A DNA stretch of 64,000 bases from Pedobacter aquae (GCF_008195825.1 NZ_CP043329.1:310001-374000), one strand, 5' to 3'. Positions 20,153-29,330 are shown, counted from the stretch's first letter. Notes: a model not told the origin generated them from the sequence alone. Numbers and translations: made by a program.

Positions 20153-21072
20153 ACATGAGAAGGAGAGGTGATTTCTTTTTCAATAAAGGAAATCACCTCT
20201 TTTTCTTCTTCTGGCTTAAACCAATGTATATTTTCTGTTTTCCTAAACCAAGTAAGCTGTCTTTTAGCAAATCTTCTGGTGTTTTGCTTAATAGCATCAA
20301 TAGCTTTTGGCAGAGTTATTCTACCGTCTAAATAGTCGAATATTTCAGAATAGCCAACGGTATTAAGGCTATTTAAGTGCTTATCATCTTGTAAGGCTTT
20401 TACCTCCTCAACTAAGCCTTGGGCTATCATTAAATCTACCCTTTTATTGATTCTTGCATAAAGTTCTTCTCTTGGTGTATCTAAGCCAATGATGATACTC
20501 TTAAAAGGGCGTTCTTTTTTAAGACCGGTACGAAAAGAAGAAAATGGTTTACCTGTTGCGTGATAAACTTCTAGAGCTCTTATGATACGCTGTGGGTTAT
20601 GAATGTCAACTTCGGCATAATAAGTTGGGTCTATTTCTTGCAACTCGCTCTGTAAAGCGCTTATACCTTTGTTAATGAGTTGATCATTAAGATGTGCTCT
20701 AACTTCTTCGTTTACCGGAGGAAGCTCATCAAAACCATTTAGTACTGCATTGATATATAGGCCAGAACCACCAACCATGACCAAAATATCATGATTTTTG
20801 AAAAGTTGATTTAGGAGCTCTAAAGCCTCTTTTTCGTAAGAACCTACACTTACTTGTTCTTTTATGCTATGCGAATTGATGAAATGATGTTTGGCAGCCT
20901 GAAGCTCTTCATGTGTAGGTTTTGCAGTTCCTATACTCATTTCTTTAAAAAACTGTCTACTATCTGCAGATACAATTTCAGTATTGAAATGCTGTGCAAT
21001 TTTAATAGCGAGGGCAGTTTTTCCTATGGCTGTTGGGCCTGCAATTACAATAAGAACTTTGTCTTTATTCAT
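20149..21072 (-). CDS. miaA: tRNA dimethylallyltransferase
   Basis: 307-residue enzyme that prenylates A37 of tRNAs reading UNN codons. P-loop GPTAIGKT at residues 12-19, then IVSADSRQFFKEMSIGTAKPT with the catalytic Asp/Ser region, VGGSGLYINAVLNG, and the C-terminal NTRRFAKRQLTWFR. One of several tRNA-maturation genes on this strand, with cca and tsaC nearby. Confidence 0.97.
   Translation of the reverse strand: MNKDKVLIVIAGPTAIGKTALAIKIAQHFNTEIVSADSRQFFKEMSIGTAKPTHEELQAAKHHFINSHSIKEQVSVGSYEKEALELLNQLFKNHDILVMVGGSGLYINAVLNGFDELPPVNEEVRAHLNDQLINKGISALQSELQEIDPTYYAEVDIHNPQRIIRALEVYHATGKPFSSFRTGLKKERPFKSIIIGLDTPREELYARINKRVDLMIAQGLVEEVKALQDDKHLNSLNTVGYSEIFDYLDGRITLPKAIDAIKQNTRRFAKRQLTWFRKTENIHWFKPEEEKEVISFIEKEITSPSHV
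20164..20204 (+). terminator. Terminator of the DUF3467 gene inside the miaA end
   Basis: Twelve-base stem AGAGGTGATTTC / GAAATCACCTCT and a T run, lying within the last codons of the convergent miaA. Confidence 0.75.
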
Positions 21073-21086
21073 GCTGTTTTAAACAA

Positions 21087-21110
21087 AAAATCCGGCTTAA
21101 ACCGGATTTT
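21087..21110 (-). terminator. Terminator of the pRiA4b-like gene
   Basis: AAAATCCGG / CCGGATTTT perfect 9-base stem with a 6-base loop between the 21128 gene end and the miaA start. The flanking A/T runs let it work in both directions. Confidence 0.75.
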
Positions 21111-21127
21111 AATATAGTGTTTTATAC

Positions 21128-21748
21128 TTATTCTCTGTCATAATCATCCTGATCGAAGTTTTCATTATCAGAAAACTCATCAGAAAATTCATCACTTTCT
21201 TCTTCCTCGTCTTCCCCTTCTTCTGTATCAGAATTTAGGGCTTCTAATTCATCCTCATCGGCAATTAAAATAGTTTCATCTTCTAAGAAATCTGGATCTT
21301 CATCGCCCGTAATTTCATCAGGTGAACCAATGATATTGCTCAGGATTTTTGGTGCTTCACCTACAGCTTTAAATACCAAAGGATAAGTTTGGGTTGGGTT
21401 ATTCTCTAAAATTTTAATGAGCTCTACATGAAAATCAAAAGGTTTATCAAAATTATAGATGTAATAAAATTTTTGATGTGGGTCATCTATATGGCTGCTT
21501 AATTTTGCATTCTCCATTAAACTTACGCCACGGCTTATTTTTCTTTCATTTGGAAGGTAAGCAATTTCTTCATTTTTTATCCAATGGTCATTACTTACAT
21601 AAAAAGAAGAAGACTTCTCCGGATCATAACCTATAGATTTATGAATTGCATAATGCAAATCTTTAAAAGTTTGATTTGATTTAATATCAATCTCTCTGAT
21701 TACATCATCGTAATCCTCAAAACTTATCCTGAATCTGTAAACTGCCAT
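21128..21748 (-). CDS. Plasmid pRiA4b ORF-3-like protein
   Basis: 206 residues. The first about 140 residues match the PRiA4_ORF3 family (also named IS1096 passenger TnpR-like): YRFRISFEDYDDVIREIDI, then TFKDLHYAIHKSIGYD and YIYNFDKPFDFHVELI. The C-terminal about 45 residues are almost purely acidic (Glu/Asp/Ser). Despite the family name there is no transposon around it; this is a common chromosomal gene in Bacteroidota. Function unknown. Confidence 0.8.
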   Translation of the reverse strand: MAVYRFRISFEDYDDVIREIDIKSNQTFKDLHYAIHKSIGYDPEKSSSFYVSNDHWIKNEEIAYLPNERKISRGVSLMENAKLSSHIDDPHQKFYYIYNFDKPFDFHVELIKILENNPTQTYPLVFKAVGEAPKILSNIIGSPDEITGDEDPDFLEDETILIADEDELEALNSDTEEGEDEEEESDEFSDEFSDNENFDQDDYDRE

Positions 21749-21819
21749 GCTGCAAAAATAATTTTTATGAGGGATTTTTCTTAATTTATTTCACCTTAGT
21801 TGATAAATAAAAAGAAAAC

Positions 21820-23232
21820 CTAATCTAGTTCTTTTTCAATTTTAAGCCCAAGTTCTATGCCTGTTTTTTTCATGAAGTAGAGGGCTTCAGAACGGTTATT
21901 TGATATGTCTCCTTCTAAGATAGCTTCTCTAATCTTGTTTTTAATGATACCAACCTCTTTACCTGCTTCTAAGTTAAAGGTTTTCATAATATCTTCACCG
22001 GTAACAGGGGGCTGCCAATTTCTTATTTTATCTCTTTCTTCAACATCTTTAAGCTTTTGTTTCACCAGCTCAAAATTGTTTCTATATTTTTTAACCTTGT
22101 ACTCGTTTTTGGTAGTCACATCTGCCTGGCATAAGAGCATTAAAGCCTCTGTATGTTCGCCTGCTTCAAATAGCAATCTTCTTACGGCAGAATCTGTTAC
22201 TACCTCTTGCGCCAATACAATAGGACGAAGATGAAGCTGAACCAGTAGCTGCACAAACTTCATTTTATCGTTAAGTGGGAGCTTTAAATCGGCAAATATT
22301 TTAGGAACCATTCTAGCTCCTTTATCTTCATGGCCGTGGAAAGTCCACCCGTGATTTTTCTCAAAACGTTTGGTTGCTGGTTTGGCAATATCATGTAAAA
22401 TAGCCGCCCATCTTAACCATAAATCATCAGATGTTTTGGCAACATTATCTAATACTTGTAAAGTATGGTAGAAATTATCTTTATGTCCCTTACCTTCAAT
22501 CACATCCACACCATAAAGTGCTACCATTTGCGGAAAAATAAGCTTCAATAAGCCAGTATCAAACAAATAATTAAAACCTATGGATGGCTTAGGTGATAGT
22601 ATAATTTTATTAAGTTCATCTGTAATACGCTCTTTTGATACTATTTTAATACGTTCTAAGTTGAGTTTAATAGCATCAATAGCGTCTTGATTAATTTTAA
22701 AATTAAGTTGAGTAGCAAAGCGTATAGCCCGCATCATCCTTAAAGGATCATCAGAGAAGGTCTCATTAGGATTTAAAGGCGTAATGATTTTTTTTTCTTC
22801 CAGATGTTTGATACCATCAAAAGGGTCTACCAATTCTCCATATTGATGTGGATGAAGATGAATAGCCATAGCGTTGATGGTGAAATCTCTTCTTTTTTGA
22901 TCGTCTTCTAAAGTACCATCTTCAACGATGGGTTTTCTAGAATCTGCCCGGTAAGATTCTTTTCTGGCACCAACAAATTCTACTTCTAAATCTTTGTAGC
23001 GCAACATGGCGGTACCAAAATTCTTAAAAACTGATACTTTAGTTTTTAAGATTTTACCTACTTCTAAGGCGAAATTTGGTCCATTACCTATAACTAAAAT
23101 ATCAACATCTTTAGAAGGGCGGTTTAGAAAAATGTCTCTTACAAAACCACCTATAACATAAGTTTCTGCATTTAAGTCGCCAGAAATTTTAGAGATAATT
23201 TTAAATATAGGGTGTTTAAGGTGTTGCTTCAT
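21820..23232 (-). CDS. cca: CCA tRNA nucleotidyltransferase with HD domain
   Basis: Adds or repairs the 3' CCA of tRNAs, which are not CCA-encoded in the five tRNA genes here. The nucleotidyltransferase head shows VIGGFVRDIFLNRPSKDVDILV and RRDFTINAMA, and the RNA- and SrmB-binding region follows. An HD phosphohydrolase domain is seen in DNFYHTLQVLDNVAK...WAAILHDIAKP. The ATG at 23232 (MKQHLKHPIF, about 470 residues) is preferred to an upstream ATG at 23256, which adds eight residues outside the conserved fold. Confidence 0.93.
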   Translation of the reverse strand: MKQHLKHPIFKIISKISGDLNAETYVIGGFVRDIFLNRPSKDVDILVIGNGPNFALEVGKILKTKVSVFKNFGTAMLRYKDLEVEFVGARKESYRADSRKPIVEDGTLEDDQKRRDFTINAMAIHLHPHQYGELVDPFDGIKHLEEKKIITPLNPNETFSDDPLRMMRAIRFATQLNFKINQDAIDAIKLNLERIKIVSKERITDELNKIILSPKPSIGFNYLFDTGLLKLIFPQMVALYGVDVIEGKGHKDNFYHTLQVLDNVAKTSDDLWLRWAAILHDIAKPATKRFEKNHGWTFHGHEDKGARMVPKIFADLKLPLNDKMKFVQLLVQLHLRPIVLAQEVVTDSAVRRLLFEAGEHTEALMLLCQADVTTKNEYKVKKYRNNFELVKQKLKDVEERDKIRNWQPPVTGEDIMKTFNLEAGKEVGIIKNKIREAILEGDISNNRSEALYFMKKTGIELGLKIEKELD

Positions 23233-23329
23233 AATTGATTTGGACAATGCTATCAAAAACTGAATGCATACTCCTGAAATTTTAAAACGCTACCAAAGAT
23301 AATTCTTTAAACTGAAGGCTGAAAGCGCT

Positions 23330-23894
23330 TTATTTCCTAATAAAGGCAAAAGCGCCATTTGCTTCTAATTTCATGATGGTGGATGGCTTTTTAACTTGAT
23401 GATTATCTTGTTCTAATTGCACAATATAATCTACTCCATCTTTAATAATTTGAGGTATTTGAGAGAAATTATGAGAGGTAGGCTGGCCACTTAAGTTTGC
23501 TGATGTAGAAATTATGGGCTTTCTAAACCTTTGTATAAGTTCTTTACAAAAAGGATGTTTGGTTATTCTAATGCCAATGGTACCATCGCTATTGATGGCG
23601 TTTTCTGCTAAATTTTTAGCATCAGAATAAATGATGGTTAAAGGGTTTTCTGCAAATTCTATTAAATCATAAGCAACATCGGGTATTTCTTTTACATAGC
23701 TTGGTAGCTTAGCATCTGTATCTAATAAATAATTAAGCTTTTAAACTCTTCTCTTTTTTAAGCTCAAAAACTTTAGCTACGGCGTCTTTATGGGTAGCAT
23801 CACAACCAATTCCCCAAACTGTATCTGTGGGATAAAGAATTAAACCGCCATTTTTTAAAACTTCTAAAGCCTTATTAATTTCTTCTCTTAGCAT
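23330..23894 (-). CDS. tsaC: Threonylcarbamoyl-AMP synthase (Sua5/YrdC family), frameshifted
   Basis: Makes threonylcarbamoyl-AMP for t6A37 modification of ANN-decoding tRNAs. Reading the minus strand from the ATG at 23894 gives LKNGGLILYPTDTVWGIGCD, the hallmark of the family. The rest (LPSYVKEIPDVAYDLIEF, GTIGIRITKHPFC, PIISTSANLSGQPTS) continues in another frame to the stop at 23330. Two single-base additions, one in the T6 run at 23754-23759 and one near 23733 (plus strand), restore KKREEFKSLNYLLDTDAKL, the family's KRxExK motif, and a protein of about 188 residues. The start overlaps the glycosyltransferase end by 20 bases. Confidence 0.85.
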
Positions 23895-25013
23895 GCTCAA
23901 TAGTTTTTTGATAAACGCTGTTTAAGTTTTTTGCAATACGCTCATCGTTGAAATTTTCTGCGTAAGCTAAGCCTTTTGTAATCATGCTAGCTTGTAAATC
24001 TTTATCTTCTAACACTCTTTCTATAGCCTTAGCAAGCGCAATAGCATCATCAGGATGAATGTATATGCTATTTGGTCCACCAGCTTCTTCTAAACAAGAA
24101 CCTGTTGCGGCAATTACAGGAACCTTACTGTTTAAGGCCTCTACAATAGGTATCCCAAAACCTTCAAATCTGGAAGGGTAAATGAAAATTTTAGCTCCTT
24201 GGTAAATAAGTGGTAAATCTTGAAAAGGAACATTTTCTAAAAAAATAACCTGCTGCTTAAGATGATTTGCTTGAATAAAATCTGTAATTTCTTGTTTATA
24301 AGCAGTTGGTTTACCCACAATAACCAACTTATGGTCTTGAGATGAATGTTTTAAAGCCTTGCAAATAAGCAGTTGGTTCTTACGTGTTTCTATGGTACCA
24401 ACGGATAAAAGATACTGTTGGGGTAGCTTATATTTCTGTTTAATATCTTGTATAGCACTCTCTTCGTGTATTGAAGAGAAAGTAGCATCACAACCTTGGT
24501 AAACTATGTCTATTTTATTGGGGTTGGTATTAAAATATTGAATAATATCTCGTTTTGTTTGCTCGCTAATGGCAATGATACGGTCTGCGTTTTTACAAGC
24601 TGCTTTAAATTTGTAGTGATAAATTTGTCTATCTACCCATTTGAAATAATGCGGAAAACGTAGGAAAATCAAATCGTGGATGGTAACAATACTGGCAATA
24701 TTAGATTTTTAATATTAGCTGGGAGTTCATTACTTAAACCGTGAAAAAGCTCAATACCATCTGTAATTAAAGATTTTGTGAGTTGAAAACTACGCCAATA
24801 AGATTTTAAAATTTTTACAGGAGCGGTTTTAACCGAGATATTAGAAAAAGGCTCTGCCAGGGTTTTCCTAATTTTATTATTGTCTTGTGGTGTGTAAAGT
24901 AAATATTGGTTTTGAGGGTAATACTTAGCCATAATACTAATTACAGCTCTGCTGTAATTACCTAAGCCGGTAAAGTTTTTAAATGCTCTTTTGGCTTCAA
25001 AACCTATTTTCAT
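23875..25013 (-). CDS. Glycosyltransferase family 4 (group 1), frameshifted
   Basis: Predicted GT-B fold glycosyltransferase. The N-terminal half (MKIGFEAKRAFKNFTGLGNYSR...) and the C-terminal half (LLSVGTIETRKNQ, IYPSRFEGFGIPIVEAL) are in different frames. One extra base in the T5 run at 24706-24710 (plus strand) joins them through ASIVTIHDLIFLRFP, giving about 380 residues. The EGFGIPIVEA motif holds the family's E-x7-E nucleotide-sugar pair. Sugar and acceptor cannot be told from context. It overlaps tsaC downstream. Confidence 0.85.
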
Positions 25014-25018
25014 ATTTG

Positions 25019-25112
25019 TTAAGCTTAAAGTAAAAAGTTTAAAGTAAAAAGGTTTTGATTGGTGTTCATCTAAATTCTACTCTTAACTTTAAACTTTCTA
25101 CTTTGAACTTTC
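25019..25112. repeat. Intergenic TTTAAAGT-type inverted repeat
   Basis: The left arm has AAAGTAAAAAGTTTAAAGT and the right arm TTAACTTTAAACTTTCTACTTT, so the whole gap between the glycosyltransferase and dapD can fold back on itself. Same kind of unit as at 15361. Confidence 0.65.
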
Positions 25113-25122
25113 TATTCTAAAA

Positions 25123-25941
25123 CTAAATTGCTACGCTATGTTCTCTTAATGCATCGTTTAATGATGTTTTTTTATCGGTAGATTCTTTTCTTTTACCAAT
25201 AATTAAAGCACATGGCACTTGGTACTCGCCAGCAGGGAATTTCTTGGTATAGCTACCTGGTATAACAACAGAACGCTCTGGAACATACATTTTATGTTCT
25301 ACAGGCTCATCGCCAGAAACATCAATAATTTTAGTTGAAGCTGTTAATACAACATTAGCACCCAAAACGGCTTCTTTACCTACTCTTACGCCTTCTACAA
25401 CAATAGCTCTAGAACCTATAAAGCAGTTGTCCTCAATAATTACAGGAGAAGCTTGAACTGGTTCTAACACACCGCCCAAACCAACACCACCACTTAAGTG
25501 TACATTTTTACCTACTTGTGCGCAAGAACCTACTGTTGCCCAAGTATCAACCATTGTACCTTCATCAACAAAAGCACCAATATTAACATAAGAAGGCATC
25601 ATGATAACGCCTTTTGCTAAATGCGCACCATAACGAGCAATACCATGAGGTACTACACGCACACCTCTTTCTTTATAGTCGGTTTTTAATTTCATTTTAT
25701 CATGAAAAACAAAAGGACCAACTTCAATTTCTTCCATTTCTCTGATAGGGAAATAAAGAATTACTGCTTTCTTTATCCAGTCGTTAACAGCCCAACCATC
25801 TAAAATAGGTTCTGCAACTCTTAGTTCTCCTAAATCTAAATGATGAATAACTTTTTCTATTGCATTACGGTACTCTTTGAAATTTAATAAATTTCTATCT
25901 TCCCATGCATCTTCAACGGCTTTTTTTAGTTCGGCAATCAT
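25123..25941 (-). CDS. dapD: 2,3,4,5-tetrahydropyridine-2,6-dicarboxylate N-succinyltransferase
   Basis: 272-residue enzyme of the succinylase branch of lysine and diaminopimelate synthesis. The left-handed beta-helix hexapeptide repeats run from about residue 100 to 210 (VIMMPSYVNIGAFVDEGTMVDTWATVGSCAQVG, read in segments). The N-terminal helical region AVEDAWEDRNLL and the VVPGSYT-like tail are present. It is the last normal core gene before the island; its start is 74 bases from the left-hand S4 copy, which points away from it. Confidence 0.96.
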   Translation of the reverse strand: MIAELKKAVEDAWEDRNLLNFKEYRNAIEKVIHHLDLGELRVAEPILDGWAVNDWIKKAVILYFPIREMEEIEVGPFVFHDKMKLKTDYKERGVRVVPHGIARYGAHLAKGVIMMPSYVNIGAFVDEGTMVDTWATVGSCAQVGKNVHLSGGVGLGGVLEPVQASPVIIEDNCFIGSRAIVVEGVRVGKEAVLGANVVLTASTKIIDVSGDEPVEHKMYVPERSVVIPGSYTKKFPAGEYQVPCALIIGKRKESTDKKTSLNDALREHSVAI

Positions 25942-25959
25942 ATTAAAATTTTTGTTTGC

Positions 25960-26117
25960 AAATTAAAGGTTTTTTTAGCTAATAATCTGAATTTTGACTT
26001 ATTTTGAGAAGATTTATGGTAGAAAAAGTAAGGATAGATAAATACCTGTGGGCAATAAGGTTGTTTAAAACAAGAACCTTGGCTACAGAAGCTTGTAAGG
26101 CTGGAAGGGTGAAGAAA
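25960..26117 (+). repeat. Left copy of 158-bp direct repeat (5' end of S4 gene)
   Basis: Aligns without gaps to 32569-32726 with 5 mismatches in 158 bases, four of them in the 56 bases before the ATG and one silent change (TTG/TTA Leu) in the coding part. Identity begins at AAATTAAAGG and stops abruptly after GGTGAAGAAA. The two copies bound the island. Confidence 0.95.
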
Positions 26118-26120
26118 TAG
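26016..26120 (+). pseudogene. Truncated 5' stub of S4-domain protein
   Basis: The ATG at 26016 opens 34 codons identical in protein to the start of the intact S4 gene at 32625 ([20 protein letters not shown]...), then hits a TAG exactly where the duplication ends. The S4 RNA-binding fold is cut in its middle, so the product would not be functional. Confidence 0.9.
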
Positions 26121-26271
26121 TTAAATTCAATAGTTAGTTGTTATTGAGATTTCCTAAATCAGCTTGTATTTTTTATTTAAAATCTTCCAATTTCTGATTC
26201 TTAATTTAATCAAACATCTAACGCAAATAGACTGCGTTAACCACATTTACCTTTACTTCATATTTAAGAAT

Positions 26272-28107
26272 ATGTCAGAACTTTTATCTAAATCAGACTA
26301 TAAAATAGGGGCTTCTTGTGCCAAGAAACTCATCTACAAGAAATCAAAATACCCAAGTACGTTAGCTAATAATGAATATATGCTAATGTTAGCAGAAGGA
26401 GGGTACTTGATTGGTAAGTATGCAATATTGCATTTTCCTGAAGGTATAGAAGTAGAGGATGATATTGAATTAGGAGAAATACAAACTACAAACTATTTAA
26501 GGGAACAGGAAAATGTCACGCTTTTTGAAGCTACAGTAGTTAACAATCAAAAAATTATCCGGATTGATATTTTACAAAAGGAAGGTGGAGTACTGAATTT
26601 AATAGAAGTAAAATCAAAGTCTTTTGATAGTGAATCTGGAAATATAAAAAAAGAGTTGAGTTCCGAACTAGAAGATATTGCTTACCAAAAATTAGTTTTA
26701 CAAGATGCTTATCCTAATTTTAAAATTAATTGCTTCCTATTCATCCCGGATAAAAGTAAGTCATTAAAAATAGATAACTTAATTTCTTGGTTTAGTGTTG
26801 ATGAAACTAAAATATCAGAAAATCAAAATTTCAAAAAGCCTGATATAGCTTTTCTTTACAGTCTACATTCTCCTGAGCATCAGTTTTTAATTGAAAAATC
26901 TTTTTTAAGCCTTATTAATGTAAACGACGAGATTGACGATATTTTACCAACAGTAAAACATAAGTCTAACAAATTATTAAATGTTTTAAATTATGGAATT
27001 AATCCAGATGACTTTGAGTTAACGATTAAGTGTTTTTCTTGCGAATATCAAGCTGAAAATAAAAGTGGCTTTAAAGAATGTTGGGGTAAGTTAGCTGATA
27101 TTAAACCGTCTATTTCTTCTTTATATCATTTAGGAACTTTAGGAGGGAAGAAAAACCCAATTGCTGATATAATGATAAAAAATGGGGAGATAAGCTTTTT
27201 TGACTTGAAACCCGAGTATTTCTATAAAGCCAATAAGGTTGATATAGGTAGCAGAGGAGTAAGACAACTAATACAATATGAAAACACTTTAAAAAATACA
27301 GAGTGGTTTTCTAATAGGATGAAGGACGAATTAAAAAGTTGGATATATCCTTTACATTTTATTGATTTTGAAACTTATACTGGTGCAATGCCTCATCATA
27401 AGGGGATGAGACCTTACGAAACCGTAGCATTTCAATGGAGCTGTCACACAATACTAAAGCCTAATACAAAACCAATTCATTCTGAATGGATTAATACAGA
27501 AAAGACTTTCCCAAACTTCAGATTTGCCGAAAGTTTAATGAAACAGATAGGTCATGATGGGACTCCGTTAATGTGGGCCACCCATGAAAATACGGTATTA
27601 AGGGCTATTTTATTTCAAATGGAAGGTTTTAATTATGAAAATGAAGAATTAAGAAATTGGCTTCTTGGAATTACTAAAGATAAACAAGGTGGTAAAGAAG
27701 GTAGGTTAGTAGATATGAATGCCTTTACTTTTAATCATTATTTTCATCCACAGATGGAGGGAAAAACATCTATTAAAAAAGTATTGCCTGCCATTTGGAA
27801 TAATAATGAGTATCTCCATCAGATAGAATGGTTAAAAGAATATGTTGGTTTTGATTTGGCAGGTGTAATAAAATCTCCTTATGATAAACTAAGTGGTTTG
27901 ATGGCTGATTTAGAAGAAATAGAAGCTGTAAAAGATGGAACAGCAGCGATGAAAGCGTATTACGATATGCAGTATGGTTCTACTAGTAAGGATAATATCA
28001 AAAAAGAAACACTTAAAAAACTACTTCTACAATACTGTAAACTAGATACTATGGCTATGGTAATTATTTGGAAATATTGGATGGACAAAGTAAATGACAA
28101 AGGCTAA
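26272..28107 (+). CDS. DUF2779 protein: Cas4/RecB-like nuclease fused to RNase H-like exonuclease
   Basis: About 611 residues from the ATG at 26272 (MSELLSKSDYKIGASC). An upstream in-frame ATG at 26164 would add 36 hydrophobic residues and seems not to be used. N-terminal half: LSKSDYKIGASCAKKL, the start typical of DUF2779 and Cas4-like proteins. The PD-(D/E)XK core is Asp99 (RIDIL) with Glu112-Val-Lys114 (LIEVKSK). Cys16 plus Cys254, Cys257 and Cys270 have the spacing of the Fe-S cluster in Cas4/AddB-type nucleases. C-terminal half: HFIDFET (Asp365, Glu367) and YCKLDTMAMV (Asp592) look like a DEDD/RNase H-fold exonuclease. Substrate unknown; the context suggests DNA processing or defence. 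Overlaps the next gene by 14 bases. Confidence 0.75.
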   Translation: MSELLSKSDYKIGASCAKKLIYKKSKYPSTLANNEYMLMLAEGGYLIGKYAILHFPEGIEVEDDIELGEIQTTNYLREQENVTLFEATVVNNQKIIRIDILQKEGGVLNLIEVKSKSFDSESGNIKKELSSELEDIAYQKLVLQDAYPNFKINCFLFIPDKSKSLKIDNLISWFSVDETKISENQNFKKPDIAFLYSLHSPEHQFLIEKSFLSLINVNDEIDDILPTVKHKSNKLLNVLNYGINPDDFELTIKCFSCEYQAENKSGFKECWGKLADIKPSISSLYHLGTLGGKKNPIADIMIKNGEISFFDLKPEYFYKANKVDIGSRGVRQLIQYENTLKNTEWFSNRMKDELKSWIYPLHFIDFETYTGAMPHHKGMRPYETVAFQWSCHTILKPNTKPIHSEWINTEKTFPNFRFAESLMKQIGHDGTPLMWATHENTVLRAILFQMEGFNYENEELRNWLLGITKDKQGGKEGRLVDMNAFTFNHYFHPQMEGKTSIKKVLPAIWNNNEYLHQIEWLKEYVGFDLAGVIKSPYDKLSGLMADLEEIEAVKDGTAAMKAYYDMQYGSTSKDNIKKETLKKLLLQYCKLDTMAMVIIWKYWMDKVNDKG

Positions 28108-28384
28108 GCGATTAAAAAAGATGAAAGTCATCCAAAAAGAAGTGAAAAAATTTGAAGATAGGCTTTTTCATCATTCGGTGGATTTAATGCTTGATGAAAC
28201 GCCAACATTAAAAAAGTTTTTGGATAGAAATAAGGATTTGTCTTTTTCTCTTATTGAAGATGATTTTAATACTTGTCATCAGGTGTTTACAAAAGCGATT
28301 TACCAACTTTTTATGTTCACAGAAGAAATAAATCAACTTCTTATAGAACTAATAGAAAAAGAAGATGATGATTTACCTTTTTAA
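28094..28384 (+). CDS. Small helical protein of unknown function
   Basis: 96 residues, not recognised. Very basic N-terminus (MTKAKRLKKMKVIQKEVKK), then predicted helices with many Leu/Ile/Phe and an acidic end (EKEDDDLPF). Its start overlaps the DUF2779 gene by 14 bases, which suggests coupled translation and possibly a partner of that nuclease. Confidence 0.65.
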   Translation: MTKAKRLKKMKVIQKEVKKFEDRLFHHSVDLMLDETPTLKKFLDRNKDLSFSLIEDDFNTCHQVFTKAIYQLFMFTEEINQLLIELIEKEDDDLPF

Positions 28385-28413
28385 GAATGAGATAATAATT
28401 TTAAATTATAATT

Positions 28414-29049
28414 ATGGAAGCAAAAAAACTTGTAGATATTGTTTTTGATGGAATTAAAAGTGCTAATACAAAAAACGAGTTAGAAAAACTATTTAGTATC
28501 GATAAACTTGAGTCTAATAGGATGAAAAAGGAAAAGTATCCACCTATTAAATTTGAGATTAACTATTCTGAAATAAAGAAATTCTTAGATAATGAAAATA
28601 ACTTATTAAAAGACTCATCTTTAATTACCGATCCTCTTGCAAAAATACTTTATGCCTTAGTCTGGAAAAATGGTGATTTACAAAAGATAAAACATATTGT
28701 AGAAGGTATTAGAGATATTGATTCATACGATGAAGATATGAAGAATGATGGATTGGTGTTTTATCAATTTGGGAAATATCTAACCAAGAAAAATAATGAG
28801 CCTATTATTGATCAGCATGTCATTAGAGCATTTGCAGTTAGAAATGCCGAAACATACAAAGTAGATATTGATACACTTAGAAGAATGTCACTTCTTAATT
28901 CAGAAACTCATAGAGGTTATATCAATGATTATAAAACTTGGTTGATTTCTGATGAACTCCAATCGTCTTTAAAAAAAGAAACAGATTATATTTATTATAT
29001 CGACCAAATACTATTTGCGCTAGGTAAAACTATCAAGCTAAAAAAATAA
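28414..29049 (+). CDS. Unknown protein with DQHVIRAF motif
   Basis: 211 residues, soluble, no signal peptide. It begins MEAKKLVDIVFDGIKSAN and has a central YQFGKYLTKKNNEPIIDQHVIRAF split region and a basic end. The phrase IIDQHVIRAFAVRN weakly recalls the aspartate-containing helix of HhH-GPD-like proteins, but the rest does not let me assign it. It is the third gene of the island's plus-strand run, 29 bases after the previous stop. Confidence 0.6.
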   Translation: MEAKKLVDIVFDGIKSANTKNELEKLFSIDKLESNRMKKEKYPPIKFEINYSEIKKFLDNENNLLKDSSLITDPLAKILYALVWKNGDLQKIKHIVEGIRDIDSYDEDMKNDGLVFYQFGKYLTKKNNEPIIDQHVIRAFAVRNAETYKVDIDTLRRMSLLNSETHRGYINDYKTWLISDELQSSLKKETDYIYYIDQILFALGKTIKLKK

Positions 29050-29108
29050 ATAAGAACCACACCTTATTTAATCAAACAAATTACTAATTAAAAAACTGTT
29101 AATGAAGT

Positions 29109-29327
29109 ATGCAAGGAAAATTATTTAGTGTGCGCTTAAATAATTATGACCTCTTTTTTGTAATAGCAAATAGCCATTCAGATGCTATTAAAAAGGTAGA
29201 AAGGAGAGTAAATGTTGATCAAATTTTCAAAAATATCATTCATAAAGATGGCTCTTTAGAATTACCTGATGATAAAGACTTAGAGATTTTGGAAGTAACT
29301 AAGCTTAGCGATGAGTTAATCTTTTAA
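29109..29327 (+). CDS. Small protein of unknown function
   Basis: 72 residues: FSVRLNNYDLFFVIANSHSDAIKKVE is a beta-beta-alpha start similar in style to small phage or mobile-element accessory proteins, followed by an acidic C-terminus. Not recognised. It lies 4 bases before the next start. Confidence 0.5.
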   Translation: MQGKLFSVRLNNYDLFFVIANSHSDAIKKVERRVNVDQIFKNIIHKDGSLELPDDKDLEILEVTKLSDELIF

Positions 29328-29330
29328 ATC

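Noticed and set aside
21128-21748. Insertion sequence, because of the IS1096-passenger family name
   Set aside because: No transposase or inverted repeats around it; the family is common as a chromosomal gene in this phylum.
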